Positions 1 to 7,283 are shown, numbered from the stretch's first letter. The stretch: 64,000 bases of DNA from Desulfonatronospira thiodismutans ASO3-1 (GCF_000174435.1 NZ_ACJN02000002.1:434001-498000), one strand, 5' to 3'. A program made the numbers and translations. The notes: generated from the sequence alone by a model not told the origin.

Positions 1-132
1 ATCCGGATGTGCTCTTTTGAATCCATCCAGCACATCTTCCGGCATTTCTTCTGTCCAGGCCGGCAGGGCAGTCAGCAGCAAGACAGCCAGGCAGATGATG
101 ATGCAGAAAATAAGTCTGCTCAAGTTTGTCAT
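1..132 (-). CDS. Exported protein, N-terminal part only (runs off window)
   Basis: Reading on the minus strand from ATG at 132, the frame stays open to the window edge. It encodes a short polar start (MTNLSR), a hydrophobic stretch rich in I, C, L and V, and an Ala-Trp-Thr boundary near residue 27 that looks like a signal-peptidase site. About 44 residues are visible and the mature part begins EEMPEDVLDGF. The function cannot be told from this piece. It reads leftward, away from the accessory island. A perfect 15-bp-arm hairpin lies directly upstream and may belong to its control region. Start and signal peptide are seen; export is inferred. Confidence 0.6.
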   Translation of the reverse strand, partial: MTNLSRLIFCIIICLAVLLLTALPAWTEEMPEDVLDGFKRAHPD

Positions 133-146
133 ATTCCATGTCCTGA

Positions 147-178
147 TGTGACTGCAAAAATTCATTTTTGCAGTCACA
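147..178. promoter_or_regulatory. Perfect hairpin upstream of exported-protein gene
   Basis: A perfect inverted repeat with 15-bp arms (TGTGACTGCAAAAAT and its complement) and a 2-base spacer. It lies 15 bp upstream of the start codon of the leftward partial gene. The position suits an operator or a leader hairpin. A REP-like repeat is equally possible. Confidence 0.4.
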
Positions 179-204
179 GATGTCAGAGCTCAGACGTCAG
201 AGGT

Positions 205-284
205 CCCCAGTGAAATCCCCCAGTTAAACAAAAGAGGGTTTAACCGGGTAAACTTCGGGAACTCCAAGGAGTTATTTCACGGGG
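205..284. repeat. Nested palindromic element (REP/MITE-like)
   Basis: The outer arms (CCCCAGTGAAAT at 205-216 and ATTTCACGGGG at 274-284) are complementary apart from one inserted base. Two further palindromes lie inside: GTTAAAC/GTTTAAC near 223-244 and AACTCC/GGAGTT near 260-273. No coding potential is seen. It appears inserted into a sequence that occurs without it near 20,045. Confidence 0.5.
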
Positions 285-288
285 CAGG

Positions 289-370
289 CAGTAAAAACAA
301 AGATTTATATCACGCGAAGACGCGTGATTGATTTCTGAATTATTGATTTCTCGACTTTTTGCAGATTCAT
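289..370 (+). repeat. Dispersed intergenic repeat, copy 1
   Basis: About 80 bp that begins CAGTAAAAACAAAG and ends CGACTTTTTGCAG plus a short tail. It matches 20045-20114 with gaps. Both copies are preceded by degenerate GTCAGAG-type tandem repeats. It is non-coding and of unknown role. Confidence 0.5.
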
Positions 371-486
371 CTGTCCTGAGAAGATTTAACTGCAAACAGT
401 CAAGGCGGGGACTTGAACTAAATATAGCCTGACCAGACCAGTTCTAATTGTCAAGCGGTTTGTTGCCATGAGGTTCTTCACATTAT

Positions 487-638
487 GTTTGTTCGGGTCG
501 GACCGAGCAAATATATTATAAATATATAAAATGATCTCGTTTTTTGCTTGCTTTTAAGTCTTATAACCGCCATATTTATGTGGTAAAAGCAGTGCTAAAC
601 TTCTATTCTCGAGGCGACAACTATTTTGACACATGGGA
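487..638 (+). repeat. Structured ~150-bp repeat, copy A
   Basis: Copy A of a three-member family (others at 6150-6316 and 15581-15733), all in the same orientation. The copies start GTTTGYTCGG and end ACACATGGG or a close variant. In between lie an AT-rich block, a TTTTTTGCTTG-like block and a hairpin. Here the hairpin core is CCATAT-TT-ATGTGG; the other copies differ in sequence but still pair. The outer TTAGAAC/GTTCTAA arms are decayed in this copy. No ORF is seen. Confidence 0.7.
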
Positions 639-773
639 CCCGCTTTGGATGGTTTAAATGAAATAATTGGTGGTTAACCAGTCACTGTTGCGGACTCGCT
701 TCACTCGCCGCAAAGCTCCAACGTTCGGCTATAAAGGATTGACTTAGCATGAATACCGTGTTACCGTGATTTC

Positions 774-1067
774 ATGATACGATCATTTAAAGATCAGGGT
801 ACAGAAGATATTTTCGATGGGAAAAACAGCAAGGCTGCCCGAAAATTATGCCCGCAACATCTTTGGATTTTAGCTGCGAGAAAACTGGAGCAGGTTGACT
901 CCGCAACAAACCTTGACGACTTAAAAGTTCCGCCGGGAAATCGCCTGGAAGCCCTGTCAGGGGATCGTTATGGGCAGTACAGCATTCGAATCAATGATCA
1001 GTATCGGGTATGTTTTAAATGGGATAATGGCAATGCAGATAATGTTGAAATAGTCGATTATCATTGA
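774..1067 (+). CDS. higB: HigB-family toxin (mRNA interferase, RelE superfamily)
   Basis: This 97-residue protein has the full HigB pattern. It begins MIRSFKDQGTEDIF, has a central PPGNRLEALSGDRYGQYSIRIN segment around residues 53-73, and ends YRVCFKWDNGN...VEIVDYH. HigB toxins are ribosome-dependent mRNA endonucleases in the cytoplasm and are neutralised by HigA. The order here, toxin first and then antitoxin, is typical of higBA. The antitoxin ATG lies 17 bp past the toxin stop. The HigA dimer probably represses the shared promoter, as in known higBA pairs. The gene lies in the accessory region between repeat copy A and an IS66 element. Confidence 0.9.
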   Translation: MIRSFKDQGTEDIFDGKNSKAARKLCPQHLWILAARKLEQVDSATNLDDLKVPPGNRLEALSGDRYGQYSIRINDQYRVCFKWDNGNADNVEIVDYH

Positions 1068-1084
1068 AAGTTCAGGAGAATATC

Positions 1085-1408
1085 ATGATCAGAATTCCGA
1101 AATACAGGGAGCCGACGCACCCGGGACAAATGTTGATGGAGGATTTTTTGGCTCCACTGTCAATAACGCAACGAGATTTGTCTAAGGCGATTCATGTTCC
1201 TTACCAGCGAATTAACGAGATTGTAAATGGGCGGCGCGGTATTACACCCAGTACAGCATTACGCCTGGCAAAATTTTTTGATATGTCAGAGGATTTTTGG
1301 ATGAATATGCAGCTTCGTTGGGACCTGTATCGTGCTAAAAAATCAGAAGAAAGAGAATTGCGTATGATAAAGCCCTATACGTCTTCTGAACACACAGCCC
1401 ATATGTAA
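1085..1408 (+). CDS. higA: HigA-family antitoxin (XRE-type DNA-binding)
   Basis: Antitoxin partner of the preceding HigB. The start is placed at the ATG at 1085 because a CAGGAG ribosome site stands 6 bases before it; a TTG at 1064 is less likely. The protein is 107 residues. It begins IRIPKYREPTHPGQMLMEDFL, carries a helix-turn-helix (ITQRDLSKAIHVPYQRINEIVNG, about residues 26-48), and has the family's IT.STALRLAKFF...FWMNMQ segment. It should bind HigB and repress the operon. The C-terminal tail is slightly longer than the core family. Confidence 0.9.
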   Translation: MIRIPKYREPTHPGQMLMEDFLAPLSITQRDLSKAIHVPYQRINEIVNGRRGITPSTALRLAKFFDMSEDFWMNMQLRWDLYRAKKSEERELRMIKPYTSSEHTAHM

Positions 1409-1952
1409 AAAAGGCTGCCGTACCATTCAGCCCGGGTGACAGCCAGGGCAGGTGGAATTTTGACAAATCGAGGGGGAAACTGAATTTCAAACAACTATTG
1501 CCAAGCCAGCGGGGGCACCAGCAGATATTCATGGTTTTCAGTGGTCAAGCGGGCGATTCTGCTACATAGATAACATCTTCCCTGGAAACGCGGTGATAAC
1601 CTGGGAAAACGTGCTCTGAAGCCATATCTTTATTTTCTGCCTCAATTTTGATTCAAACCTGCTCTTATGTCTTGAAATGTTTGTAAATCCGGGCTATTGA
1701 TCTACTCAAAATTCCATTCATGGGTTATTATCGCCCTGCCGGCCAGGGTTTTTCAGCTATTGCTGCCCGAGTGTCCGGTTTTCTGCACTTTTCCTGGCCT
1801 GCCCTGCTGAAACCTCAAGGGGTTTCAAAGGTTCAGAGGGCTTTTGGCCTCTTTCCGAGTATTGCTCTTAGCAGTCCCATTACGTGTTATTGCTGGCTTG
1901 GGTCGAATTTTTGATCATTGACTGAGCTTGTTCTCATATCTCAACAGGTGAG
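1409..1952. other. Intergenic stretch between higA and IS66
   Basis: About 540 bases with no gene I can support. A short hairpin (GAAACCTC/GGGGTTTC) lies near 1810-1827. The last 27 bases (1926-1952) are the left copy of the direct repeat that brackets the IS66 element. Confidence 0.5.
1926..1952 (+). repeat. 27-bp direct repeat, left flank of IS66
   Basis: Identical to 4436-4462 over all 27 bases (starts GCTTGTTCTCATATC, ends AACAGGTGAG). It directly abuts the left tip of the IS. IS66 elements normally duplicate 8 bp of target, so this length is unusual. Confidence 0.85.
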
Positions 1953-2030
1953 GTAAGCGTCCATTTAACCCCATCTTTTTTTCTCCGCCTGATGTGCTAA
2001 TGGTCTCCCAAATACCAAGGAGGGACCGTT

Positions 2031-2372
2031 ATGCAAACCAAGTCACAGAAGTACACGCCTGAGGAGCGGGCCGGGTTCTGGTCCGCGCATATCAACAAGT
2101 GGAGGCAGGGCAGCCTGACCAAGGCCGAATACTGCCGCAGGGCAGAACTGTCCAAGCATGCCTTCTATTACTGGTGCAAAAAGCTTGGGCACACCTATTC
2201 CAGGAAAACCCTGGAGGAAAATGCCGTCGTGCCGGTGCCCCTGAAGGTTGTCCAGGAGAAAACCCATACGCCTCTGCGTCTGATGGTCAATAGCTACCAG
2301 GTGGATATCCCGGGTGATTTCCAGCAGGAAGTACTGGCCAAGCTGGTCCGTACTCTGGAGGAGATCACGTGA
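2031..2372 (+). CDS. tnpA: IS66 accessory protein TnpA
   Basis: The first IS66 gene encodes 113 residues. The N-terminal part (YTPEERAGFWSAHINKWRQG, then LTKAEYCRRAELSKHAFYYWCKKLG) is the helix-turn-helix found in IS66 OrfA proteins. It is needed together with TnpB for transposition in studied IS66 elements. An AAGGAGGG site stands just before the ATG. The stop overlaps the GTG start of tnpB by 4 bases (GTGA), which indicates translational coupling. Confidence 0.9.
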   Translation: MQTKSQKYTPEERAGFWSAHINKWRQGSLTKAEYCRRAELSKHAFYYWCKKLGHTYSRKTLEENAVVPVPLKVVQEKTHTPLRLMVNSYQVDIPGDFQQEVLAKLVRTLEEIT

Positions 2373-2719
2373 TCGCGGTTAGTCAGGCCAGGGTGTATCT
2401 GGTCACCGGACATACCGACATGCGCAAGGCTATAGACGGGTTATCCATCATGGTCCAGGCTCAGCTGGAGCATGACCCCTTTTCCGGGCATCTGTTTGTC
2501 TTCTGCAACAGGCAGCGGACCATCATCAAGATCCTGTACTGGGACACAAGCGGTTTTTGCTTGTGGCAAAAGCGCCTGGAGAAGCAAAGCTTCAAGTGGC
2601 CTGCATCAAAGCAGGAAGTTATGGAGCTTGATGCGAGGCAGCTTGTCTGGCTTTTAGACGGTCTGGACCCTGTGCAGGTCAGGGGGCACAAAGAGTTAAA
2701 ATTTTCCACATTATTTTAG
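2369..2719 (+). CDS. tnpB: IS66 accessory protein TnpB
   Basis: This 116-residue protein has the family signature GHTDMRKAIDGLSIMVQ, then FVFCNRQRTIIKILYWDTSGFCLWQKRLE. It starts at GTG 2369, which overlaps the tnpA stop. TnpB has no known enzymatic residues; in IS66 it is required for efficient transposition. The length matches the family's usual 110-120 residues, so the gene appears complete. Confidence 0.92.
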   Translation: MIAVSQARVYLVTGHTDMRKAIDGLSIMVQAQLEHDPFSGHLFVFCNRQRTIIKILYWDTSGFCLWQKRLEKQSFKWPASKQEVMELDARQLVWLLDGLDPVQVRGHKELKFSTLF

Positions 2720-2778
2720 ATTTTTTTGCAAAAAAAGCTTGCAATTCCAAATGTTTGTGTGTATATGAATACTCAGTT

Positions 2779-4335
2779 ATGGACATCAACAACTTGCCAG
2801 ATGATAAAGATGCGCTCAAAGATATCGTTGCTGACTACCACCAGCAACTTATCTACCTGCAGGAGAAACTGAACTTCCTGCAAAAAGCCATCTATGGGTC
2901 CAAATCCGATAAAAAACCCAAATGCGGCTCTAAAGAGACCTGGCCCATGATGCCTGGCCTTGTTGAGATGGAAACCGAGGTGGAAACGCCCCAGGAAAAA
3001 ACCATCACCATACCTGAACATTCCCGTAAGAAACGTGGCCGCAAGCCCATCCCCAAGGATCTTCCCAGAAAGGATATAATCCATGACCTCTCTGGGGAGG
3101 AAAAGATATGCCCCTGCGGAGTCGAGCTAAGCCCGATAGGTCAGGAAGTAAGCGAAAAACTGGATTATATCCCTGCCAGGCTGATTGTTAATCGCTACAT
3201 CCGTCTCAAATACGCCTGCAAAAACTGCGAGGGAGCCGAAGATGATCAGGGTGCAGTCAAAATAGCTCCCATGCCGGAACAGCTGATCCCCCAGGGCATA
3301 GTGACTCCAGGTCTTATGGCTCATATCATCACAGCCAAGTTTGTGGACGGCCTACCCTTTTATCGCCAGTGCAAGCAGCTTTTAAGGCTGGGCATTGATA
3401 TCTCCCGTTCCACCATGGTCTCCTGGGCCATGCATGCGGCCAGGGTCTGCGAGCCTTTCCTGGATCTGTTCAAAAAGGAGATCATGCTCGGATTCCAGGT
3501 GGGCATAGACGAGACCCCGGTACAGGTACTTGATGAACCGGGCCGGTCCAACACTTCCAAGTCATATATGTGGGTTTTCCTTGGCGGCCATCCTGAAAAT
3601 CCCACTGTCCTTTATGATTATCATCCCACGCGAAGCGGTCTGGCCCTGGATTTCCTCCAGGACTATCAAGGTTATATTCAAAGTGACGGCTATGCAGTCT
3701 ACAACGACCTGGGCGACAAGCCGGGCATATTCCATGTAGGATGCCTGGCCCATGTCCGGCGCAAGTTTATGGATGTGGTCAAACTCTCCAAGAAACAAAA
3801 GCACAAGGGCGGAACCGCCCAGGAAATCCTGAACCTTATCGCCAAGCTATATATCCTGGAACAGTCCTTTGAAACCAGAAAGCTAAAGCCCGACCGGATA
3901 CAGGAAGAACGTCAGGAAAAAAGTATACCCATACTAAACCAGATAAAAACTCTGCTGGACGAAAGAAGTAAAACCACCCCGGACAAAAGCAAACTGGGCA
4001 CGGCCATAAATTATGCCCTGAACCAGTGGGACAGAGTGGTGCGCTATACACTGGATGGCCGGCTGCGGCCTGACAATAATCTGGTGGAAAACGCCATCAG
4101 ACCCTTCGCCCTGGGACGCAAGAACTGGCTTTTTGCCGGACATCCCAATGGAGCCAAGGCAGGCGCTATGTACTTCTCCCTGGTGGAGACAGCCAAAAAG
4201 AACGGCCTGGAGCCTTACGCATACTTACGCCACCTGTTTGAAAACTTGCCCCTGGCCAAGACCGAGCAGGATCTGAAGGCCCTTATGCCTCAGTACATAG
4301 ATCCGGAAGTCCTGCCTTCCCCCACTGCCTGCTGA
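2779..4335 (+). CDS. tnpC: IS66 transposase TnpC (DDE)
   Basis: DDE transposase that cuts and joins the IS ends. The preferred start is the ATG at 2779 (MDINNLPDD); an upstream start at 2755 adds eight unlikely residues. The order is an N-terminal leucine-rich coiled coil (QQLIYLQEKLNFLQKAIYG), a zinc finger (CPCGVEL ... CKNC) and a catalytic core. The acidic residues lie in VGIDETPVQ, QSDGYAVYN and DNNLVENAIRP. The C-terminal IS66 tail is present, so the protein seems complete at 518 residues. Confidence 0.93.
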   Translation: MDINNLPDDKDALKDIVADYHQQLIYLQEKLNFLQKAIYGSKSDKKPKCGSKETWPMMPGLVEMETEVETPQEKTITIPEHSRKKRGRKPIPKDLPRKDIIHDLSGEEKICPCGVELSPIGQEVSEKLDYIPARLIVNRYIRLKYACKNCEGAEDDQGAVKIAPMPEQLIPQGIVTPGLMAHIITAKFVDGLPFYRQCKQLLRLGIDISRSTMVSWAMHAARVCEPFLDLFKKEIMLGFQVGIDETPVQVLDEPGRSNTSKSYMWVFLGGHPENPTVLYDYHPTRSGLALDFLQDYQGYIQSDGYAVYNDLGDKPGIFHVGCLAHVRRKFMDVVKLSKKQKHKGGTAQEILNLIAKLYILEQSFETRKLKPDRIQEERQEKSIPILNQIKTLLDERSKTTPDKSKLGTAINYALNQWDRVVRYTLDGRLRPDNNLVENAIRPFALGRKNWLFAGHPNGAKAGAMYFSLVETAKKNGLEPYAYLRHLFENLPLAKTEQDLKALMPQYIDPEVLPSPTAC

Positions 4336-4435
4336 TCCCAACCATCATACCCCTGGCCTGCTGCATATCCAGTGGGCCAGGGAATACTACCAACGATACC
4401 CGCCCATGGATAGGTGTACCCGTTTGGACGCTTAC

Positions 4436-4462
4436 GCTTGTTCTCATATCTCAACAGGTGAG
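4436..4462 (+). repeat. 27-bp direct repeat, right flank of IS66
   Basis: Perfect second copy of 1926-1952. It starts at the base after the right IS tip. Confidence 0.85.
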
Positions 4463-4558
4463 TGGACGGGTGATCACTGGTTAGATTTCACAAGACCTGG
4501 CCACCCAGATTCTTACATTGGCTCGGGATCTACCCCAAAACAGAATGGGAAGAACACT

Positions 4559-4651
4559 ATGGCTAACTTTGATGATTACATTGTTTTTGTGGATGAAAGT
4601 GGCGATCACAGACTTGAATCAGTAGATTCAAATTACCTAAGGGCAATGTAA
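4559..4651 (+). pseudogene. DUF3800 protein, N-terminal fragment
   Basis: A 30-residue frame beginning MANFDDYIVFVDESGDHRLE and ending SVDSNYLRAM, followed by a stop. The FVDESGDH signature is the N-terminal strand and acidic motif of DUF3800 proteins, an RNase H-like family common in defence islands and beside mobile elements. Family members are about 200-280 residues, so more than 85 percent is missing. The break falls after SNY, where a proline and the second strand normally follow. It sits 100 bp downstream of the IS66 element. It is probably the relic of a gene lost during island rearrangement. Confidence 0.65.
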
Positions 4652-5091
4652 ACGGCTGGGGACTAAAAGTGTTCCCATAAAAAGCGAAAGGCCCTGGTAT
4701 TCACCAAGGCCAGACGCCGACCGGGCATTCCCAGTCCATTTTCATAAACAAAATCTATATCTTGTATAAGGGGCTGTCAACATTTGTTGCCAACTAACTC
4801 AAGACTAATGCCTGTGCCCTGAACCAGACCCAAAACTACAAGTTTTTCCTTGTAATCCACTTGAAATAATGGTTACTTGACCGAAATTTGATAAGACGAG
4901 ACTTTTAAAGGGCTTTTCTGATAATAACCAGGGAGCAGGGTGGATAAGATTCCATTGGTTATAACTGGGATGTTTTTGATCATAGAGAGATTGCAAATTG
5001 AACGGTAATGATTTTAAATGTTTACATATAGATCCATACATTCTTGATGGTAAAAGTTGTCTGTAAGACCCAAAAATTGGGTTTTTTTGAG
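4652..5091. other. Intergenic stretch, no gene seen
   Basis: About 440 bases without a supported gene. A hairpin (GGCCCTGGT/ACCAAGGCC) lies near 4690-4713. The stretch is AT-rich after 4740. It lies between two gene remnants and is probably decayed coding DNA. Confidence 0.4.
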
Positions 5092-5271
5092 ATGAAATAT
5101 AATGATAACAGCATGTTGCTGGTCTCAGAGACCTGGCTCACAGAGACCTGGCTCAGAGAACTGAAGGCTGATCTGATCATCCTTCTGGCCGATCACGGCT
5201 ATCCCCCGGTGGACAGGGATGAAGTGTACAAGGAGATCTTTGAGCAGGCCGAGAACTTCAAGAAGTATTAA
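5092..5271 (+). pseudogene. Probable C-terminal remnant of a type I restriction HsdR
   Basis: A short frame ending LADHGYPPVDRDEVYKEIFEQAENFKKY and a stop. This tail resembles the extreme C-terminus of some type I restriction endonuclease R subunits (YPP, then a helix with E.A.NF). The assignment is from memory of the family and is not certain. The N-terminal part holds a local duplication (SETWLTETWLREL). No upstream helicase or nuclease domain remains. The next gene, a four-helix-bundle protein, is of a kind often found beside type I systems. Confidence 0.4.
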
Positions 5272-5333
5272 AGCAGGGTCAGGGGTTGAGCTGTGCTTAT
5301 AAAATTTGAATCGCTTACAGCGGAATAAAGGAG

Positions 5334-5987
5334 TTGCTTCTGACAGAATCTGAAACCTTGATTCCCAAGCACGGCGGCTACCGGAAGCTCAAGAGCTTTC
5401 AACTGGCCCAGCTTGTATATGATCTGACCGTGCGTTTCTGTGGGCGGTATATAGATAAGCGCAGCCGCACTCATGATCAGATGGTTCAGGCCGCCCGCAG
5501 CGGGGTGCAGAACATCGCGGAAGGATCAGAAGTTTCTGCCACATCCAAGAAAATGGAGCTGAAGCTTACCCAGGTAGCCCGGGCCAGTCTTGAAGAACTG
5601 AAGCTGGACTACGAGGACTTCCTGCGTCAGCATGACCTGCCTTGCTGGGACCGAAATCACCCCCTGCGTCAAGATCTGGTTGATGCACAATGCCGAAGCG
5701 TTGATGACGTGGCCGAGTGGGTGATGAATGCGGCTAAAAAAATAGCCTGGGAGAGAGGACACAGTGAACAAAGTAGACTTGGGGAATCAGACAAGGATAT
5801 TGAGTCTTCTACGTTTACTGCGTCCTCTTTTTATCCTGAAATCTCGGCCAATGCAGCTCTGACACTGGCCACTGTAGCCGGTTATCTCCTGGACCGGCAG
5901 ATCCAGGCCCTGGCTGAGTCCTTTGAAAAAGAAGGCGGGTTTACAGAACGACTGTACAGTGTGCGTACCGCCAGAAGACGAAAATAA
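5334..5987 (+). CDS. Four-helix-bundle protein with C-terminal suffix domain
   Basis: A 217-residue protein. Residues about 15-95 form an S23/IVP-type four-helix bundle (KLKSFQLAQLVYDLTVRFCGRYI, MVQAARSGVQNIAEGSE, then two helices). The C-terminal half (ISANAALTLATVAGYLLDRQIQALAESFEKEGGFTERL) matches the suffix domain of four-helix-bundle proteins. The biochemical role is unknown; members occur beside restriction systems. The start is uncertain: TTG at 5334 has GGAG only one base away, and a TTG at 5355 is possible. After the stop the same frame continues for 26 more protein-like codons, so the gene may be interrupted. Confidence 0.7.
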   Translation: MLLTESETLIPKHGGYRKLKSFQLAQLVYDLTVRFCGRYIDKRSRTHDQMVQAARSGVQNIAEGSEVSATSKKMELKLTQVARASLEELKLDYEDFLRQHDLPCWDRNHPLRQDLVDAQCRSVDDVAEWVMNAAKKIAWERGHSEQSRLGESDKDIESSTFTASSFYPEISANAALTLATVAGYLLDRQIQALAESFEKEGGFTERLYSVRTARRRK

Positions 5988-6068
5988 ATCTATGAATTCG
6001 AGAACAAAGCTATATACAAGGCTCTTCAGGACTGGTGCAGAGAGAACGACATCCAACTGGCGGATTAA
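5988..6068 (+). pseudogene. In-frame extension after four-helix-bundle stop
   Basis: The frame of the preceding gene continues past its TAA with YEFENKAIYKALQDWCREND and a second stop at 6066. The segment has a protein-like composition. It may be the tail of the same gene behind a nonsense mutation, or a fragment of another gene. I do not recognise a family. Confidence 0.3.
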
Positions 6069-6071
6069 TCG

Positions 6072-6149
6072 ATGGCTGCATGGCCGCAAATTGATTTTGT
6101 CGACGACCGAGAAGGATGTCTGTTCACAGCAACGGTTTACCGAAAACAG
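6072..6149 (+). pseudogene. C-terminal fragment of an AlbA_2/RecG-like ATPase
   Basis: The residues AAWPQIDFVDDREGCLFTAT followed by VYRK correspond to the segment EAWPQIDLVDDPAGNQFSAV with IWRA of the intact AlbA_2 gene at 16015-17475. The sequence differs from that gene, so this is a relic of a separate, diverged member. It ends exactly where repeat copy B starts. Everything upstream of this piece is missing. Confidence 0.6.
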
Positions 6150-6316
6150 GTTTGCTCGGGTCGATTTGCTCGGGTCGAACCCAGCCAATATATTGAAAAT
6201 ATTTAAAAAGAGCTCGATTTTTGCTTGATTTTGACTCTTAGAACCGCCATTTTGATATGGAAAAAGTAGTTCTAAAGTTCAATTCTCCAGGGCAACAACT
6301 ATCCTGACACATGGGG
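6150..6316 (+). repeat. Structured ~150-bp repeat, copy B
   Basis: Second member of the family. The first 15 bases (GTTTGCTCGGGTCGA) are duplicated in tandem. The hairpin has outer arms TTAGAAC/GTTCTAA and inner arms CCAT/ATGG (6239-6275). Its right end (ACACATGGGG) joins directly to an internal piece of an AlbA_2 gene, which marks a sharp boundary. Confidence 0.75.
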
Positions 6317-6633
6317 CGGTCCGTGTCATGGTGTTTGTCGACCGGGTGGAAATCGTCAGCCCCGGCCACCTGCCGGACAGCCTGAGTCCGGAGGATATCC
6401 GCCAGGGCAAGACCATCCGCCGCAACCCCACACTCACCGAGCACGCCAGTCATATCCTGCCGTATCGTGGCATGGGCAGCGGCATTCCCCGTGCCCTGGA
6501 AGCCTGGCCGCAGATCGACTTGGTGGATGATCCCGCGGGCAACCAGTTCAGCGCCGTGGTCTGGCGTGCAGAAGCGGAATGGTCGGTTGACACTGCCGCC
6601 CCGCAAGTTACGGGGAAGTTACCGGGGAAGTGA
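6317..6633 (+). pseudogene. Internal AlbA_2/RecG-like fragment, duplicated from 16.9 kb
   Basis: Almost identical to 16907-17250 inside the intact AlbA_2 gene, with few base changes. It keeps VMVFVDRVEIVSPGHLPDSL and MGSGIPRALEAWPQIDLVDD. The N-terminal two thirds are absent. Near 6609 one C is missing and two of the four 12-bp GTTACCGGGGAA repeats are gone, so the frame is broken and ends at 6633. The homology then jumps over about 315 bp of the other copy. It is a recent duplicate and not functional. Confidence 0.85.
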
Positions 6634-6636
6634 AAC

Positions 6637-6770
6637 GGTTGTCGCTACCTGGGCGACTGGCATCAGCGGGAGAATAACCGGCCTTGCAGCCGATGCCGCG
6701 ACCGCTGCGCATCTCTGGCGCGGCTGAGTATGCTCGTTCGGCAGTAGCAGAATTTATGTGAGAGGTGATT
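6637..6770 (+). pseudogene. HsdR-like N-terminal fragment plus antitoxin leader
   Basis: The frame reads RYLGDWHQRENNRP before losing sense. YLGDW.xREN is typical of the N-terminus of some type I restriction R subunits. It corresponds to 17565-17672 downstream of the intact AlbA_2 gene. The later part carries the AGAGGTGATTT leader that drives the antitoxin at 6772. Confidence 0.55.
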
Positions 6771-6771
6771 T

Positions 6772-6996
6772 ATGAAGATTAAAGACCTGATTGAAGCGGC
6801 AGAGGCTCTCCCAGTGGAAGAGCGTGCGTTAGTAGTCGATTCGCTTCTGCGCAGTCTCAACCCTCCCCAATCCAGGATCGATGAAAAATGGGTTTCGGTA
6901 GCGCAGGAGCGATTGAAGGAGTTTCGTTCCGGTGATGTGGAGACCGTCCCCGGAGAAGAGGTGTTTGCGAAAATCTGGGGCGAGCAATCTCCATGA
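6772..6996 (+). CDS. Addiction module antitoxin (TIGR02574-like)
   Basis: A 74-residue antitoxin. Residues 1-30 (MKIKDLIEAAEALPVEERAL, then VVDSLLRSLN) form the helical pattern of the putative addiction module component family, which pairs with ParE/RelE toxins. The acidic tail ends GEEVFAKIWGEQSP. A GAGAGGTGATTT site stands before the ATG. The stop overlaps the toxin ATG by 4 bases (ATGA). A truncated second copy with nearly the same first 54 residues lies at 17674. It should bind and neutralise the downstream toxin and may autoregulate. Confidence 0.85.
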   Translation: MKIKDLIEAAEALPVEERALVVDSLLRSLNPPQSRIDEKWVSVAQERLKEFRSGDVETVPGEEVFAKIWGEQSP

Positions 6997-7283
6997 GCTT
7001 CCGCTTTCACCCTGAAGCTGAGCGCGAACTTCGTGAGGCTGTCGCCTACTATGAAGATATAGAGCCTGGCCTCGGATACGATCTTTCTGTGGAAGTGTAT
7101 GCCGCAGTTCAGAGGGCTGTAATGTATCCAAAGGCTTGGCCAGTGCTTGACGGTGATATTCGGAGGGCCTTAGTACGGAGGTTTCCGTATGGAGTGCTTT
7201 ACTCCGAGGAACAGGGAGTTCTCCTGATCATTGCCGTGATGAACCTTCATCGAGAGCCGGGCTACTGGAAGGGCCGATTTTGA
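6993..7283 (+). CDS. RelE/ParE-superfamily toxin
   Basis: A 96-residue protein with the ParE/RelE fold pattern: FRFHPEAERELREAVAYYED at the start, GLGYDLSVEVYAAVQRAVMYP in the middle, and the C-terminal RRALVRRFPYGVLYSEEQ, ending in NLHREPGYWKGRF. The last motif (HREPGYW) is typical of toxins paired with the TIGR02574 antitoxins. Members target gyrase or the ribosome; which applies here cannot be told. It is coupled to the antitoxin by a 4-base overlap and lies 100 bp upstream of hsdM. It may help to stabilise the restriction operon. Confidence 0.88.
   Translation: MSFRFHPEAERELREAVAYYEDIEPGLGYDLSVEVYAAVQRAVMYPKAWPVLDGDIRRALVRRFPYGVLYSEEQGVLLIIAVMNLHREPGYWKGRF

Larger units (their letters stand above)
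1953..4435 (+). mobile_element. IS66-family insertion sequence, apparently intact
   Basis: A 2,483-bp element with the three-gene IS66 layout. Its tips are GTAAGCGTCC on the left (1953-1962) and the exact complement GGACGCTTAC on the right (4426-4435), matching the conserved GTAAGCG end of the family. Beyond 10 bp the arms match only partly. All three reading frames are open and the DDE residues are present, so it may still be mobile. It is bracketed by 27-bp direct repeats instead of the usual 8-bp duplication. Confidence 0.9.
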
